Of a stretch of DNA of 64,000 nt, positions 32,226 through 39,770 are shown in pieces. The notes under the pieces were generated by a model. It worked only from the letters and a program-made list of their open reading frames with translations, did not search any database and was not told where the DNA came from. Numbering within the stretch: the first letter of the stretch is position 1; every line of letters starts with the position of its first letter. The position numbers were made by a program, and so were the translations under genes. Origin of the DNA: Cyanobium sp. ATX 6F1 (GTDB lineage Bacteria > Cyanobacteriota > Cyanobacteriia > PCC-6307 > Cyanobiaceae); the NCBI RefSeq assembly GCF_024346315.1, contig NZ_JAGQCS010000007.1, positions 94,539 to 158,538 on the forward strand. Reading direction: 5' to 3'.

Positions 32226-32570
32226 GTGGTTCAGCCGGTGTTCGTGACCACCACCTTCAGCATCGAGGGCTATGCGATCAAGGAGTACCTGGGAATCGTG
32301 CGCGGCATCGTGGTGCGTTCACCCACCCTGCTGCAGGGCTTTTTCGGCGGGCTGAAATCGATGATCGGCGGCCGCATCGGCGCCTACACCGAGATGTGCG
32401 AGCAGACCCGGCAACAGGCCTACGAGCAGATGATCAGCCATGCCCGCAAGCTCGGGGCCAACGCGATCGTGGGTACCCGCTACGACGGCTCGGAGGTGGA
32501 GAGCGGAGCCTCGGCGGCCACCGAGGTGCTCTGCTATGGCACGGCGGTGGTGATCGAGAAGCTGGAGTGA
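32226..32570 (+). CDS. YbjQ/UPF0145 family protein, single domain
   Basis: A 114-residue protein that fills the whole YbjQ fold: VTTTFSIEGYAIKEYLGIVRGIVV, GGRIGAYTEMCEQTRQQAYEQM, GANAIVGTRYDGSEV and EVLCYGTAVVIEKL. The family is pentameric and annotated as a putative heavy-metal-binding domain; its biochemical role is not established. GTG at 32226 is preferred. The neighbouring operon on the other strand encodes a protein with three related domains. Confidence 0.9.
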   Translation: MVQPVFVTTTFSIEGYAIKEYLGIVRGIVVRSPTLLQGFFGGLKSMIGGRIGAYTEMCEQTRQQAYEQMISHARKLGANAIVGTRYDGSEVESGASAATEVLCYGTAVVIEKLE

Positions 32571-32585
32571 GGCGCCAGGGAGCGC

Positions 32586-33614
32586 TTACTTGTAGGCGAT
32601 GCCGGCGCTGGCGGGCCCGGCCAGGGGAAGCACCTCCGTGCGCTGGAAGCCCGCCTCCAGGCACCAGCGGTTGAAATCAGCTCCGGTGAAGTCGAAGGCG
32701 TCACCGTTTTCGATCAACATGTTCAGCGACATCATCAGGCCGAAGGCGTTCTCACGCCGGGCATCGTCGATCAGGTGCTCCAGCACGATGAAGACGCCCC
32801 CCTCGGGCAGGGCCTCGTAGGCAGCGGCGATCAGCTCGCGCTTCCTCTCCAGGTTCCAGTCGTGGAGGATCAGGCCCATGGTGATCACATCGGCCCTGGG
32901 CAGCGGCTGGGCGAAGAAATCCAGCGGCACGGCACTGACCCGATCAGCCAGCCCCGAGGCGGCCACCTGACGCTCCGCGATCGCCGTGGCAGGGGGCAGA
33001 TCGGCGGTGAGGCAGCGCAGATGGGGGTGTCGTCGGGCCAGGGTGAGCGCTAGCAGGCCGGAGGCACCGCCCACGTCGCAGAGGCTGCGATACGGGGAGA
33101 AATCGAAGCGCTCCGCCAGGGCCGTTGCGTTGCCGGCGGAAATCCCCGCCATGGCGGCGAGGAACTGCTCCAGTCGTTCGGGGTCCGCATAGAGCGCCTC
33201 GAAGAGGGGGGCACCGTTGTGTTTGATCTCGTTTTGAGGTGCGCCCGTGCGCAGGGCCTCGGTGAGATCGCCCCAGAAGGGGTAGAGGCGGTCGTTGGCC
33301 ATGGCCAGAAAGCCGCCGATGTAGGCCGGATGGGCCGTGTTCAGGAACGTGGCTGTTTCGGCGCTGTTGCGGTAGCGGGCCTCCGCCCCATCGCCCTCAC
33401 GTTCGAGAAAACGCAGGGCCACCAGGGTGTCGAAGAAGTCGGGGTTGGCGCGGGGGTGCAGCTTCAGCTCCGCCTGGAGCTCAGCGCCGCTGAGGGCACG
33501 CTCACCCAAGGTGCTGAACAGATCCAGTTCAACGGCCGAGAGCAGCACCTTGGCGGGCCAGAAGGCCATCGCCACGTCGAGGATCCGGTCCGGGGAGAGG
33601 TCGTTGGTGGCCAT
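32586..33614 (-). CDS. SAM-dependent O-methyltransferase (acetylserotonin/COMT-like)
   Basis: A 342-residue class I methyltransferase of the two-domain small-molecule O-methyltransferase type: an N-terminal winged-helix dimerisation domain (MAFWPAKVLLSAVELDLFSTLG) and a SAM domain with CDVGGASGLLALTLARRHP and the catalytic-region GLILHDWN. Relatives methylate phenolic, polyketide or carotenoid hydroxyls. ATG 33614 is preferred over TTG 33662. It is the last gene of an operon with a hydrolase and a triple-YbjQ protein, which suggests an uncharacterised pathway. Confidence 0.87.
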   Translation of the reverse strand: MATNDLSPDRILDVAMAFWPAKVLLSAVELDLFSTLGERALSGAELQAELKLHPRANPDFFDTLVALRFLEREGDGAEARYRNSAETATFLNTAHPAYIGGFLAMANDRLYPFWGDLTEALRTGAPQNEIKHNGAPLFEALYADPERLEQFLAAMAGISAGNATALAERFDFSPYRSLCDVGGASGLLALTLARRHPHLRCLTADLPPATAIAERQVAASGLADRVSAVPLDFFAQPLPRADVITMGLILHDWNLERKRELIAAAYEALPEGGVFIVLEHLIDDARRENAFGLMMSLNMLIENGDAFDFTGADFNRWCLEAGFQRTEVLPLAGPASAGIAYK

Positions 33615-33658
33615 GGCAGCGGGTGAAAGGGTCGTTCGTTCGTCAAGCCTGCGGGCAT

Positions 33659-34414
33659 TCAATCGCGCTTCAGCCGCTCCCCCACGAACTCCATCACGGT
33701 CGCAACAACCGCCGGGCCCTCCAGATCGAGAACGAGCTCATGGCCCGAGCGCTCGAACCAGACCACACGCTTCTCGGCGGCCGGGGTCGCCAGGCCGGCG
33801 CACAACAACGGGACGCTGGCGTCCAGCACCACCGGATCGGCATGGCTCTGCAGGATCAAGGCAGGGCAGCTCACCTCCCCTAAGCGCGCTCGGGTGTGGG
33901 CGCCGAACTCCAGGAAGGAGATCAGCGGAGCCATGGGCGACCAGTCGTAGCTGCTGTCGTGGATGGCCAGGGAGGGGTCGCGGTAGGTCTTCGGGATCGG
34001 CCAGCGGCGCAGCAGTCGTTGCACGAGCGGTCGCAGCCGTTGCAGGGGACGGCCGGGGGCCAGCGGCGAGGCCAGCTGGATCGGGGTCGCCACCAGCACC
34101 AGGCTGTCGATGCTGGCGCCGTGGTCGGCCGCCAGCTGCAGGGCCACCAGGGCTCCCATGCTGTGGCCCACGATGATCACCTGTTCGGCCTGGGCGCTCA
34201 GCTGCTCGAGGGCGGCAGCCCCATCGGCGACCCAATCGGGCCAGCGCACCGCCCCAAGGGCCTCGGGGCTGGGCCCCCCATGGCCCCGCAGCAGGGGCAT
34301 GGCCACGGGGAGCCCCAGGGCCCGCAGCGGTGCCGCCAACGGCCCGAGCGTTTCGGGGTTGCCGGTGAAGCCGTGCAGCAGCAGCGCAGCGAAGGGGGTG
34401 CGACCAGCCGCCAT
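33659..34414 (-). CDS. Alpha/beta hydrolase, esterase/monoacylglycerol lipase-like
   Basis: A 251-residue hydrolase with LLLHGFTGNPETLGPLA, nucleophile elbow GHSMG (Ser about 85), an Asp in LQSHADPVV and His in ERSGHELVLD: a complete Ser-Asp-His triad as in carboxylesterase Est30 and monoglyceride lipases. No signal peptide. The ATG overlaps the stop of the preceding triple-YbjQ gene (TGATG), so the pair is translationally coupled. Substrate unknown. Confidence 0.88.
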   Translation of the reverse strand: MAAGRTPFAALLLHGFTGNPETLGPLAAPLRALGLPVAMPLLRGHGGPSPEALGAVRWPDWVADGAAALEQLSAQAEQVIIVGHSMGALVALQLAADHGASIDSLVLVATPIQLASPLAPGRPLQRLRPLVQRLLRRWPIPKTYRDPSLAIHDSSYDWSPMAPLISFLEFGAHTRARLGEVSCPALILQSHADPVVLDASVPLLCAGLATPAAEKRVVWFERSGHELVLDLEGPAVVATVMEFVGERLKRD

Positions 34415-35634
34415 CAACGGAAGATGACGAACATCACATAGCCGATCCAGGCCACGATGGCGAACAGGGTGCCCACGGAGCCCAGAATGCTGCGCGAGTT
34501 GGTGGGCTGATTCAGGGGGGCTGCGGAGCTGGACTGGGCGGTGTTGATGAAGGTGTCCTGGTCGCGGATGATCGCCTGGGGTAGCAGTTGCTCGGAGAGG
34601 GTGTGCACCCCGGGCATCGCCTTGACGGCGGTGCCAATGGCCAGGAATTCGACGATGCCGCCGCCGAGGTTGTAGACGTAGGTCTTGATGCCGACCACCT
34701 GATCGGCGCCGCAGCGGCGGGCATCGACTTCGATGTGGCGCAGTGCCTGCTCGCGGGCGGCGTAGATCAAGCTGCTGAGTTCGCGGATTTCACCGCGCAC
34801 GAACGATTTGAAGAAGGCCGAGAGGCCGCCCCAGAGCCCCAGCGAATAGACCGAAACCCCCAACACCAGCTGCACGGGCATCAGGCCCTGGTCGATCAGG
34901 TTCCACATTTCCTCGTTGGTGAGGTCACTGGTGATCGGCGCATCGGTGTAGGCCGCCGGCAGGGCGGGGTGGTGGGAGGCGGTGCCGATCATCACCATCT
35001 CCTGCAGCCCGACGAAGGGCAGGATCGTGGTGCGGATCCCCACCACGGCGTTGGCGCCCACGGCCGTGGCCTCCGCCGAGATGCGCTGGAGCGCCAGGTG
35101 GCGGATGGTGTTGAACAGGCGAGAGAACTCCACCACCTCGCCGCGCACCAGGCTGCGCAGGCCCCCCAGCAGGCCGCCCCCGAGGCCCACGGCGTAGGCC
35201 ACGTTGCCGAAGACGAACTGCAGCGGCCTGAAGCCGCAATCGAGCTGGCAGTAGAGCGCCTGGCCATCGGCAGAGGTGGAGAACGCCAGCTCGTCGTCTG
35301 GTGTTCCATTTTCCCGGTGCAGGCAGGAGCCGATCGCCAGGAACTCCACGTTGGTGCCCTGGAACACCAGCTCGTTGGCCACGCCGGTGATGCCGACGCC
35401 ACCCCGCTGGCCGGCTTCACGCACCAGACGCCGGTAGGCGCGCGAGCGACCCTCCTGGATCAGGGCGGTGATCTGATGCACCTCTCCCCCCACCAGGGTC
35501 TTGAGGCCGGAGAGCAGGCTGCGCACCAGGCCGAGGGCGATCACGCTGTTGCCGATCACCAGGTCACCCGGCGTCAGGCCTTTGCGGCGCAGACAGTAGA
35601 TCTCGTTGCCGGAGAGGCCGGTGATGAGGGTCAT
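34414..35634 (-). CDS. Three tandem YbjQ-like domains with C-terminal membrane anchor
   Basis: A 406-residue protein built of three internal repeats of about 110 residues (about 2-107, 118-222, 235-340), each with the YbjQ order: N-terminal strand, G-x-GLxGGL-type loop, VRGE/VGGE helix start, and a GANAVVGI-type motif (copies: QRGGVGITGV, VGANAVVGI, CGADQVVGI). A Ser/Pro linker leads to one transmembrane helix at the extreme C-terminus (about 383-404), a tail-anchor arrangement. ATG 35634 (MTLITG) is chosen. First gene of an operon with a hydrolase and a methyltransferase. Function unknown; metal or ligand binding is only family lore. Confidence 0.85.
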   Translation of the reverse strand: MTLITGLSGNEIYCLRRKGLTPGDLVIGNSVIALGLVRSLLSGLKTLVGGEVHQITALIQEGRSRAYRRLVREAGQRGGVGITGVANELVFQGTNVEFLAIGSCLHRENGTPDDELAFSTSADGQALYCQLDCGFRPLQFVFGNVAYAVGLGGGLLGGLRSLVRGEVVEFSRLFNTIRHLALQRISAEATAVGANAVVGIRTTILPFVGLQEMVMIGTASHHPALPAAYTDAPITSDLTNEEMWNLIDQGLMPVQLVLGVSVYSLGLWGGLSAFFKSFVRGEIRELSSLIYAAREQALRHIEVDARRCGADQVVGIKTYVYNLGGGIVEFLAIGTAVKAMPGVHTLSEQLLPQAIIRDQDTFINTAQSSSAAPLNQPTNSRSILGSVGTLFAIVAWIGYVMFVIFR

Positions 35635-35941
35635 GGCGGCTGAGCGAGGAGGCGCTGCTCCCGGGGGAGCAACCGCAGGCAATCTCCCGCAGGTTGTCCT
35701 GGGACGTCCAGCCGTGGGTTCCTAATGAAGGCAGCGCCGCTGGCGTGCTCCAACCTCATGGCCACGGTGCGGCAACGCTGGGGCATGGGCGTTCATGGTC
35801 CGCGCGGGCCAAGTTGATCAGATTGAGGCCCCCCATGATCCTGCTTCGGTTGCGATCCGCCATGGAATCGTCATCCCTGATGGAGAGCAGGGTGGTTGAG
35901 GCGGGCTTGCCAGAGCTTTGGGCGAGGGACGCCCAAGCGGC
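35635..35941. other. Intergenic region without a supported gene
   Basis: About 307 bases between the triple-YbjQ gene and the EAL gene. A plus-strand open frame of 83 codons (35694-35945) exists but has no family-like features or ribosome site. A promoter for the triple-YbjQ operon must lie here, but no clear consensus is seen. The hairpin at 35918-35936 is listed separately. Confidence 0.5.
35918..35936 (-). terminator. Hairpin after the EAL gene
   Basis: TTGGGCG / CGCCCAA with a five-base loop, five bases beyond the EAL-gene stop. No T-run follows on the minus strand, so terminator function is uncertain. Confidence 0.4.
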
Positions 35942-37240
35942 TTAAACAGTGTTTGGTGTGAGCTGGTCGATGCAGAGCACGTAAGCACCACCATCAGGTA
36001 TGTTCAACTGCCTGGCCAGGGTTCGGCAGAGCCGACCCGTTGCCAGGTCGATGTAACTGTTGGTGAGGAATTGATCCGGTCCGTTCTCGATCAAGCCGAG
36101 AAAGTATTCTTTGTTGCTGTGATCGGTTCCTGGCGTGGCTGGCGCGAACAGGCGATGCTGGGAGGGTCTGACCCCACGTCCCAGGTGGGTTTTGCTGAGT
36201 TGCACCCCTTCATTGTCGAGAAGGTAGGCCGCATTGATCGATGGTTGTTCCAGAACCCAGGCCGCGAGGATCGGATCAAACTCAGTGGGAGTACCAGAGC
36301 GCAGGCGGTCGCTGCAATCAATGGCCATGGCCTGCAGGTCTTGATCGGATTGCTGCTGGGCTTGCTGAGCGGCGATGACTTTGGCGCGGTGTCGGTGGTT
36401 CGCCTTGAGGATCAAGAGCTGCACATCTGATAGATGCAGATCCGTCGGTGCTGCCGGCCGTGCGAAGTAATGGCCCTGGAAGTAGTTGATACCAACATAG
36501 GCACAATAATCCAATTCTGCCTGGGTTTCAATTCCCTCTGCCAGCACAAGCGTGCCGATGTTTTTGCTTAAATGAACAAGCGATTTGATCGTTTCCTGCT
36601 TGATGTAGCTTTTCTCAACGCCCTCCACGAGGCAGCGATCGAGTTTGATGATGTGTGGACGTAATTCAGATATTTTTGTAAGGTTGCTGTATCCCGAGCC
36701 AACGTCATCGATGGCGATCAGAAAGCCTAGTTCCCGGTAGTTGTCTACGAAGTTTTTGATGGCCATGGAGTTCATGGCCCTTGTTTCTTTTAGTTCGATC
36801 ACGATGTCATTGGGCTCTAGGCCCGCTTCCTTTGTGGCATTCATCAGGGCCTCTGATCCCTCCGCTCCTTCATCGATCAGGGAGGTTTCAAATTGCAGAA
36901 ATAACAAAGGCTGCTGGGCCAGCTGTTGGGACAGATTGCGAAATCCGGCCATGGCCAGGGCACGGCAGCGACGATCCAGTTCCAGGAGCTTGCCACTTTG
37001 GCGAGCTTCGGAGAAGAAGGCTTCGACGTTCATCTTCAGGGGCCTGGCCAGGGCCTCCAACCCAATGACAGCACTGGTCTTGAGGCTGATGATCGGTTGA
37101 AAATGAATCTCCAGATCGTCAGATGTCATGGTGTTGGAGGCTTGGCTTGATGAAACCTTGCCACTGTTGTTGAGCATGGAGATTCCTTTGGCCGCGAGAG
37201 TATGGGAGGCAAGGGGCTTGCTTGGTGTTGATTGATACAT
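35942..37240 (-). CDS. EAL-domain c-di-GMP phosphodiesterase-like protein with C-terminal sensor-like region
   Basis: A 432-residue soluble protein. After a Ser-rich N-terminus an EAL domain spans about residues 42-280: GLEALAR (Glu62), IELKE, DDVGSGYSNL, IKLD, LAEGIE and YFQGHYFARP retain most metal and substrate residues. The segment aligned with the usual INVS asparagine reads LQFE, an apparent substitution. The C-terminal 150 residues (AWVLEQPSINAAYLLDNEGVQ..., DHSNKEYF, TNSYIDLATGRLCRTLA) resemble the Cache/PAS-like domain found after EAL in YkuI-type proteins. G+C is visibly lower than in neighbours. ATG 37240 is preferred over GTG 37249. Activity versus c-di-GMP sensing is unresolved. 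Confidence 0.85.
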   Translation of the reverse strand: MYQSTPSKPLASHTLAAKGISMLNNSGKVSSSQASNTMTSDDLEIHFQPIISLKTSAVIGLEALARPLKMNVEAFFSEARQSGKLLELDRRCRALAMAGFRNLSQQLAQQPLLFLQFETSLIDEGAEGSEALMNATKEAGLEPNDIVIELKETRAMNSMAIKNFVDNYRELGFLIAIDDVGSGYSNLTKISELRPHIIKLDRCLVEGVEKSYIKQETIKSLVHLSKNIGTLVLAEGIETQAELDYCAYVGINYFQGHYFARPAAPTDLHLSDVQLLILKANHRHRAKVIAAQQAQQQSDQDLQAMAIDCSDRLRSGTPTEFDPILAAWVLEQPSINAAYLLDNEGVQLSKTHLGRGVRPSQHRLFAPATPGTDHSNKEYFLGLIENGPDQFLTNSYIDLATGRLCRTLARQLNIPDGGAYVLCIDQLTPNTV

Positions 37241-37294
37241 GACTCCCACCCTGGCCTGGGCGTTGGGTGCTTGTTCGCCGATCAGTCAAACAAT

Positions 37295-37780
37295 TCAGGT
37301 GTCTTCTGGTCTGTGATTCGGTTGATCAAGTGATTTGCTCAGCAAACGACGGCCGAGATCCCCGTAACCCTGCCTTAGGTAAAGGGCGGCGGCGCGGAGG
37401 TTGTCTGCTTCGGCCTCCAGCCTCAGGGTGCCCACCCCCAGTTCCCGGCAGGCCGCCTCCGCCAGGGACAGGGCCCAGGCGCCAGTGCCTTTGGAGCGCC
37501 CTTCCGGTGCGATGAACAGCTCATCGACGAAGGCGATGCGGCCTTCCATTTCCAGGCTGAAGGAGAAGGCGATCAGCACATAGCCCACGGGTGCGTCGCT
37601 GTTGACGATGAACCACAACCGACCGCTGTTTCCATCGTTCAGGAACGTCTCCAGCAACGAGCGTTTGCGGTCGTTGTCGTAGGAGTAGCCGAAATGGGCG
37701 TAGAAGGCCGCCACCAGGGGCATCAACTGGTCCAGTTGCTCCGGTTGCACGGGGCTCAGGCGGATTGACTCCTGCGTCAT
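37295..37780 (-). CDS. GNAT family N-acetyltransferase
   Basis: A 161-residue acetyltransferase with the GNAT core: a beta-4 segment GRIAFVDELFIAPEGRSKGTGAWAL (acetyl-CoA binding R-x-x-G-x-G/A) and a C-terminal LEAEADNLRAAALYLRQGY. Substrate unknown. Its ATG (37780) overlaps the stop of the upstream hydrolase by four bases, so they are co-transcribed. Confidence 0.88.
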   Translation of the reverse strand: MTQESIRLSPVQPEQLDQLMPLVAAFYAHFGYSYDNDRKRSLLETFLNDGNSGRLWFIVNSDAPVGYVLIAFSFSLEMEGRIAFVDELFIAPEGRSKGTGAWALSLAEAACRELGVGTLRLEAEADNLRAAALYLRQGYGDLGRRLLSKSLDQPNHRPEDT

Positions 37781-38385
37781 GGCGTCGCGAGGTGGTCCTC
37801 GATCATCGGCGCCAGCTCCGCCGCGTGGCTGAAGGCCAGGTCATGGTCGGCGCCGGGAATCACCCGCAGCTTCGAGCGGGGCAGCAGCGCTTCCAGTTTC
37901 CGCCCGACGCTTAGTGGGCTGATCGGATCGGCGTCCCCCCACACCAGCAGGGTGGGCATACGGATCTCAGGGAGCAGGGGAGTGAGGTCCTCAGTGGCGT
38001 CTGCGAACCAGGGGGGAACGGAGGCCTGGCTGGCCATGAAAGCCGGCCGCCAATCCTCAGCGCCGTGCTCCGCCATGGCGAGGCCGCCGGAGGTGGCGAT
38101 CAGCACAAGGTGGGTGATGGATTGCGGTTGCTTCAGGGCGGTCAGCAAGGCGATCACCCCGCCCATGGATTGGGCGATCAGCGCGCTGGGTCGATCGAGG
38201 GCGCCGCTGACCAGGTCCACCAAGTCGGTGAGGCTGTTGATGGCGGGATCCGGCGGCGTTGGCCCAAAGCCTGGCCAGCCCAGGAACCTGCGTTCGGCTG
38301 GGTGGGTGAGCCGCTCCGCCAGTGGTTGCCAGAACGCTGTGCTGCCGGAGGCCCCGGGCAGGAAAAGCAGTTGGGCGTCGATCAA
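37777..38385 (-). CDS. Alpha/beta hydrolase
   Basis: A 202-residue alpha/beta hydrolase with LFLPGASGSTAFWQPLAERL, nucleophile region AQSMGG (Ser about 73), VWGDADPISPL (Asp) and GADHDLAFSH (His). It is shorter than most family members, with a reduced cap. I choose the TTG at 38385, which overlaps the stop of the preceding membrane-protein gene and gives a family-like N-terminus MIDAQLLFLPG; the longer ATG form at 38439 would overlap that gene by 58 bases. Substrate unknown. Confidence 0.83.
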   Translation of the reverse strand: MIDAQLLFLPGASGSTAFWQPLAERLTHPAERRFLGWPGFGPTPPDPAINSLTDLVDLVSGALDRPSALIAQSMGGVIALLTALKQPQSITHLVLIATSGGLAMAEHGAEDWRPAFMASQASVPPWFADATEDLTPLLPEIRMPTLLVWGDADPISPLSVGRKLEALLPRSKLRVIPGADHDLAFSHAAELAPMIEDHLATP

Positions 38386-38585
38386 CGCAGGCGAAAGGGG
38401 AGCCCCATCAACAGGACGCAACTGAGGGCCAGCAGCCATGGATTGGTGAGGAACCAGGGGATGAGCGTCAAGGTCAGCCCGCAGAGCAGGGCGATGGTGT
38501 GGCTCTGCTTGCGCCCATAGAGCACGTAACCGCTGCCGATCAGGCTGACCATCAGCCCCACCAGCAGCGCGGTGGCGTCGGTCAT
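38382..38585 (-). CDS. Small two-span membrane protein
   Basis: A 67-residue protein with two hydrophobic helices (LLVGLMVSLIGSGYVLYGRK and an IALLCGLTLTLIPWFL stretch) joined by a basic loop and ending LPFRLR. It looks like the small amino-acid-transport-like hypothetical membrane proteins of Proteobacteria and cyanobacteria. Head of the hydrolase/GNAT operon. Function unknown. Confidence 0.7.
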   Translation of the reverse strand: MTDATALLVGLMVSLIGSGYVLYGRKQSHTIALLCGLTLTLIPWFLTNPWLLALSCVLLMGLPFRLR

Positions 38586-38635
38586 GGCGTTGGGGCAGAG
38601 GGAACCTGAGGACCCGGTCCGACCCTAGGGCGAAT

Positions 38636-39199
38636 TCAGTGGTGGGTTTCGCGCAGGCGAGCCGAGACCATGGCCTCGGGATCGACGCCGGCGAAGGTGG
38701 GTGGCAGCCAGACCCGCACCACCAACAGAACCGCCATGGCCATCAGGAACACGCACACCGCCAGGATCTGGTGCCAGTCCGTTTCCAGCACCCCCTTGAC
38801 GATCACCTCCCGTAGCACCGAAACGATGGCGATCTCCACCGACACCCCGATCGAGACGCGCTGTTCCTGGAGGTAAATGATCATCAGGCGGAACAACTCC
38901 ACCAGGATCAGGATGAAGAGGATGTCCGCGGTGATTTGGTGAAAATGTGGCTTGGTCAGCAAGGAGAGAAAAATGGCGCGTAATTGCAGCGCCATCACAC
39001 AGAACAACCCCACGCAAAGCGACACGGCAATCATGTCCTGAACCGCTTCGAGCGCTTGCACGATCTGGCGTCGACGGAACTGTTGATGCCAGGGAACGGG
39101 TGTGTTTGTGGCAGCTGGATCAGTGGGCGGGGAGGTGGAGGTTTCCGGTGGCTGAGCATCAGCTGACGGCCTGGAATCGAGGCTGATCACAGTGGTCAT
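38636..39199 (-). CDS. Phosphate-starvation-inducible PsiE family protein
   Basis: A 187-residue membrane protein: a Pro/Thr-rich cytoplasmic N-terminus (about 1-45), then four helices with the PsiE/YbjM-like core ILFILILVELFRLMIIYLQEQ and SVEIAIVSVLREVIVKG. PsiE was named from an Escherichia coli phosphate-starvation gene; molecular role is unknown. No Pho box was identified upstream. The 39200-39322 gap contains nothing recognised. Confidence 0.82.
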   Translation of the reverse strand: MTTVISLDSRPSADAQPPETSTSPPTDPAATNTPVPWHQQFRRRQIVQALEAVQDMIAVSLCVGLFCVMALQLRAIFLSLLTKPHFHQITADILFILILVELFRLMIIYLQEQRVSIGVSVEIAIVSVLREVIVKGVLETDWHQILAVCVFLMAMAVLLVVRVWLPPTFAGVDPEAMVSARLRETHH

Positions 39200-39322
39200 G
39201 GCGGTTTATTTGAGTCGATCGTGTGGCGTGGCCAGACGCTATCCGTAGTTGTTCTGATGGGTCAATCCTCTCGCCATCAGACTCACTGATGGCAGTGATG
39301 GGGGCCACAGCGGCTCGTCGCT

Positions 39323-39694
39323 TCAGGCGCGCACGCGGAGCTGGTCGCGGCCCTCCGCTTCGCGCTCAAAGCGCAGCTCCCGCAGGGGTAGCGCGGTCTC
39401 CGCCCGCAGGCGACCGATCAGCTCGCTCTCCGTGAGCTGGCACTCCAGCACCAGCTCCTGGCCATGGGGATGGCGCTTGTTGGCCAACCACACACCGGGC
39501 ATCAGCGGTTGCCTGATCTCGGCGCCAGGCGGGGCGCTCAGATCGATCGGGTCTTGATGGTCGCAGCTGAAGATCAGGTCCGAGCGCTGGTCACGCCACA
39601 GCCGCCACTCAGGCGAGTGCCCATGGCGGGGACCGCGGAGGCTGACCAAGGCTGGCATGGCTCCGCTGGCTGAACACGCCCAGTCAGCAACCAT
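39323..39694 (-). CDS. Hypothetical protein
   Basis: About 123 residues starting ATG 39694 (MVADWACSASG); ATG 39658 (MPALVSLRG) is also possible. The part from MPALVSLRGPRHGHSPEW onwards looks coding, with SDLIFSCDHQDPIDLSAPPG and LVLECQLTESELIGRLRAE. The frame is open back to 39925 but the upstream portion is antisense to the GGDEF gene and Arg/Ser-rich, so it is excluded. No recognised family, signal or membrane segment. Confidence 0.55.
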   Translation of the reverse strand: MVADWACSASGAMPALVSLRGPRHGHSPEWRLWRDQRSDLIFSCDHQDPIDLSAPPGAEIRQPLMPGVWLANKRHPHGQELVLECQLTESELIGRLRAETALPLRELRFEREAEGRDQLRVRA

Positions 39695-39770
39695 GGTGTT
39701 GAGCGCTCGCCGTTGATCTACCCATTCTCTGCTTTGTTCGGTAAGGTCACAATCAAAGACCAGGCTCGAT

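Noticed and set aside
35694..35945. 83-codon plus-strand open frame in the intergenic region
   Set aside because: No ribosome site, no recognisable features, overlaps the EAL stop; not supported as a gene.
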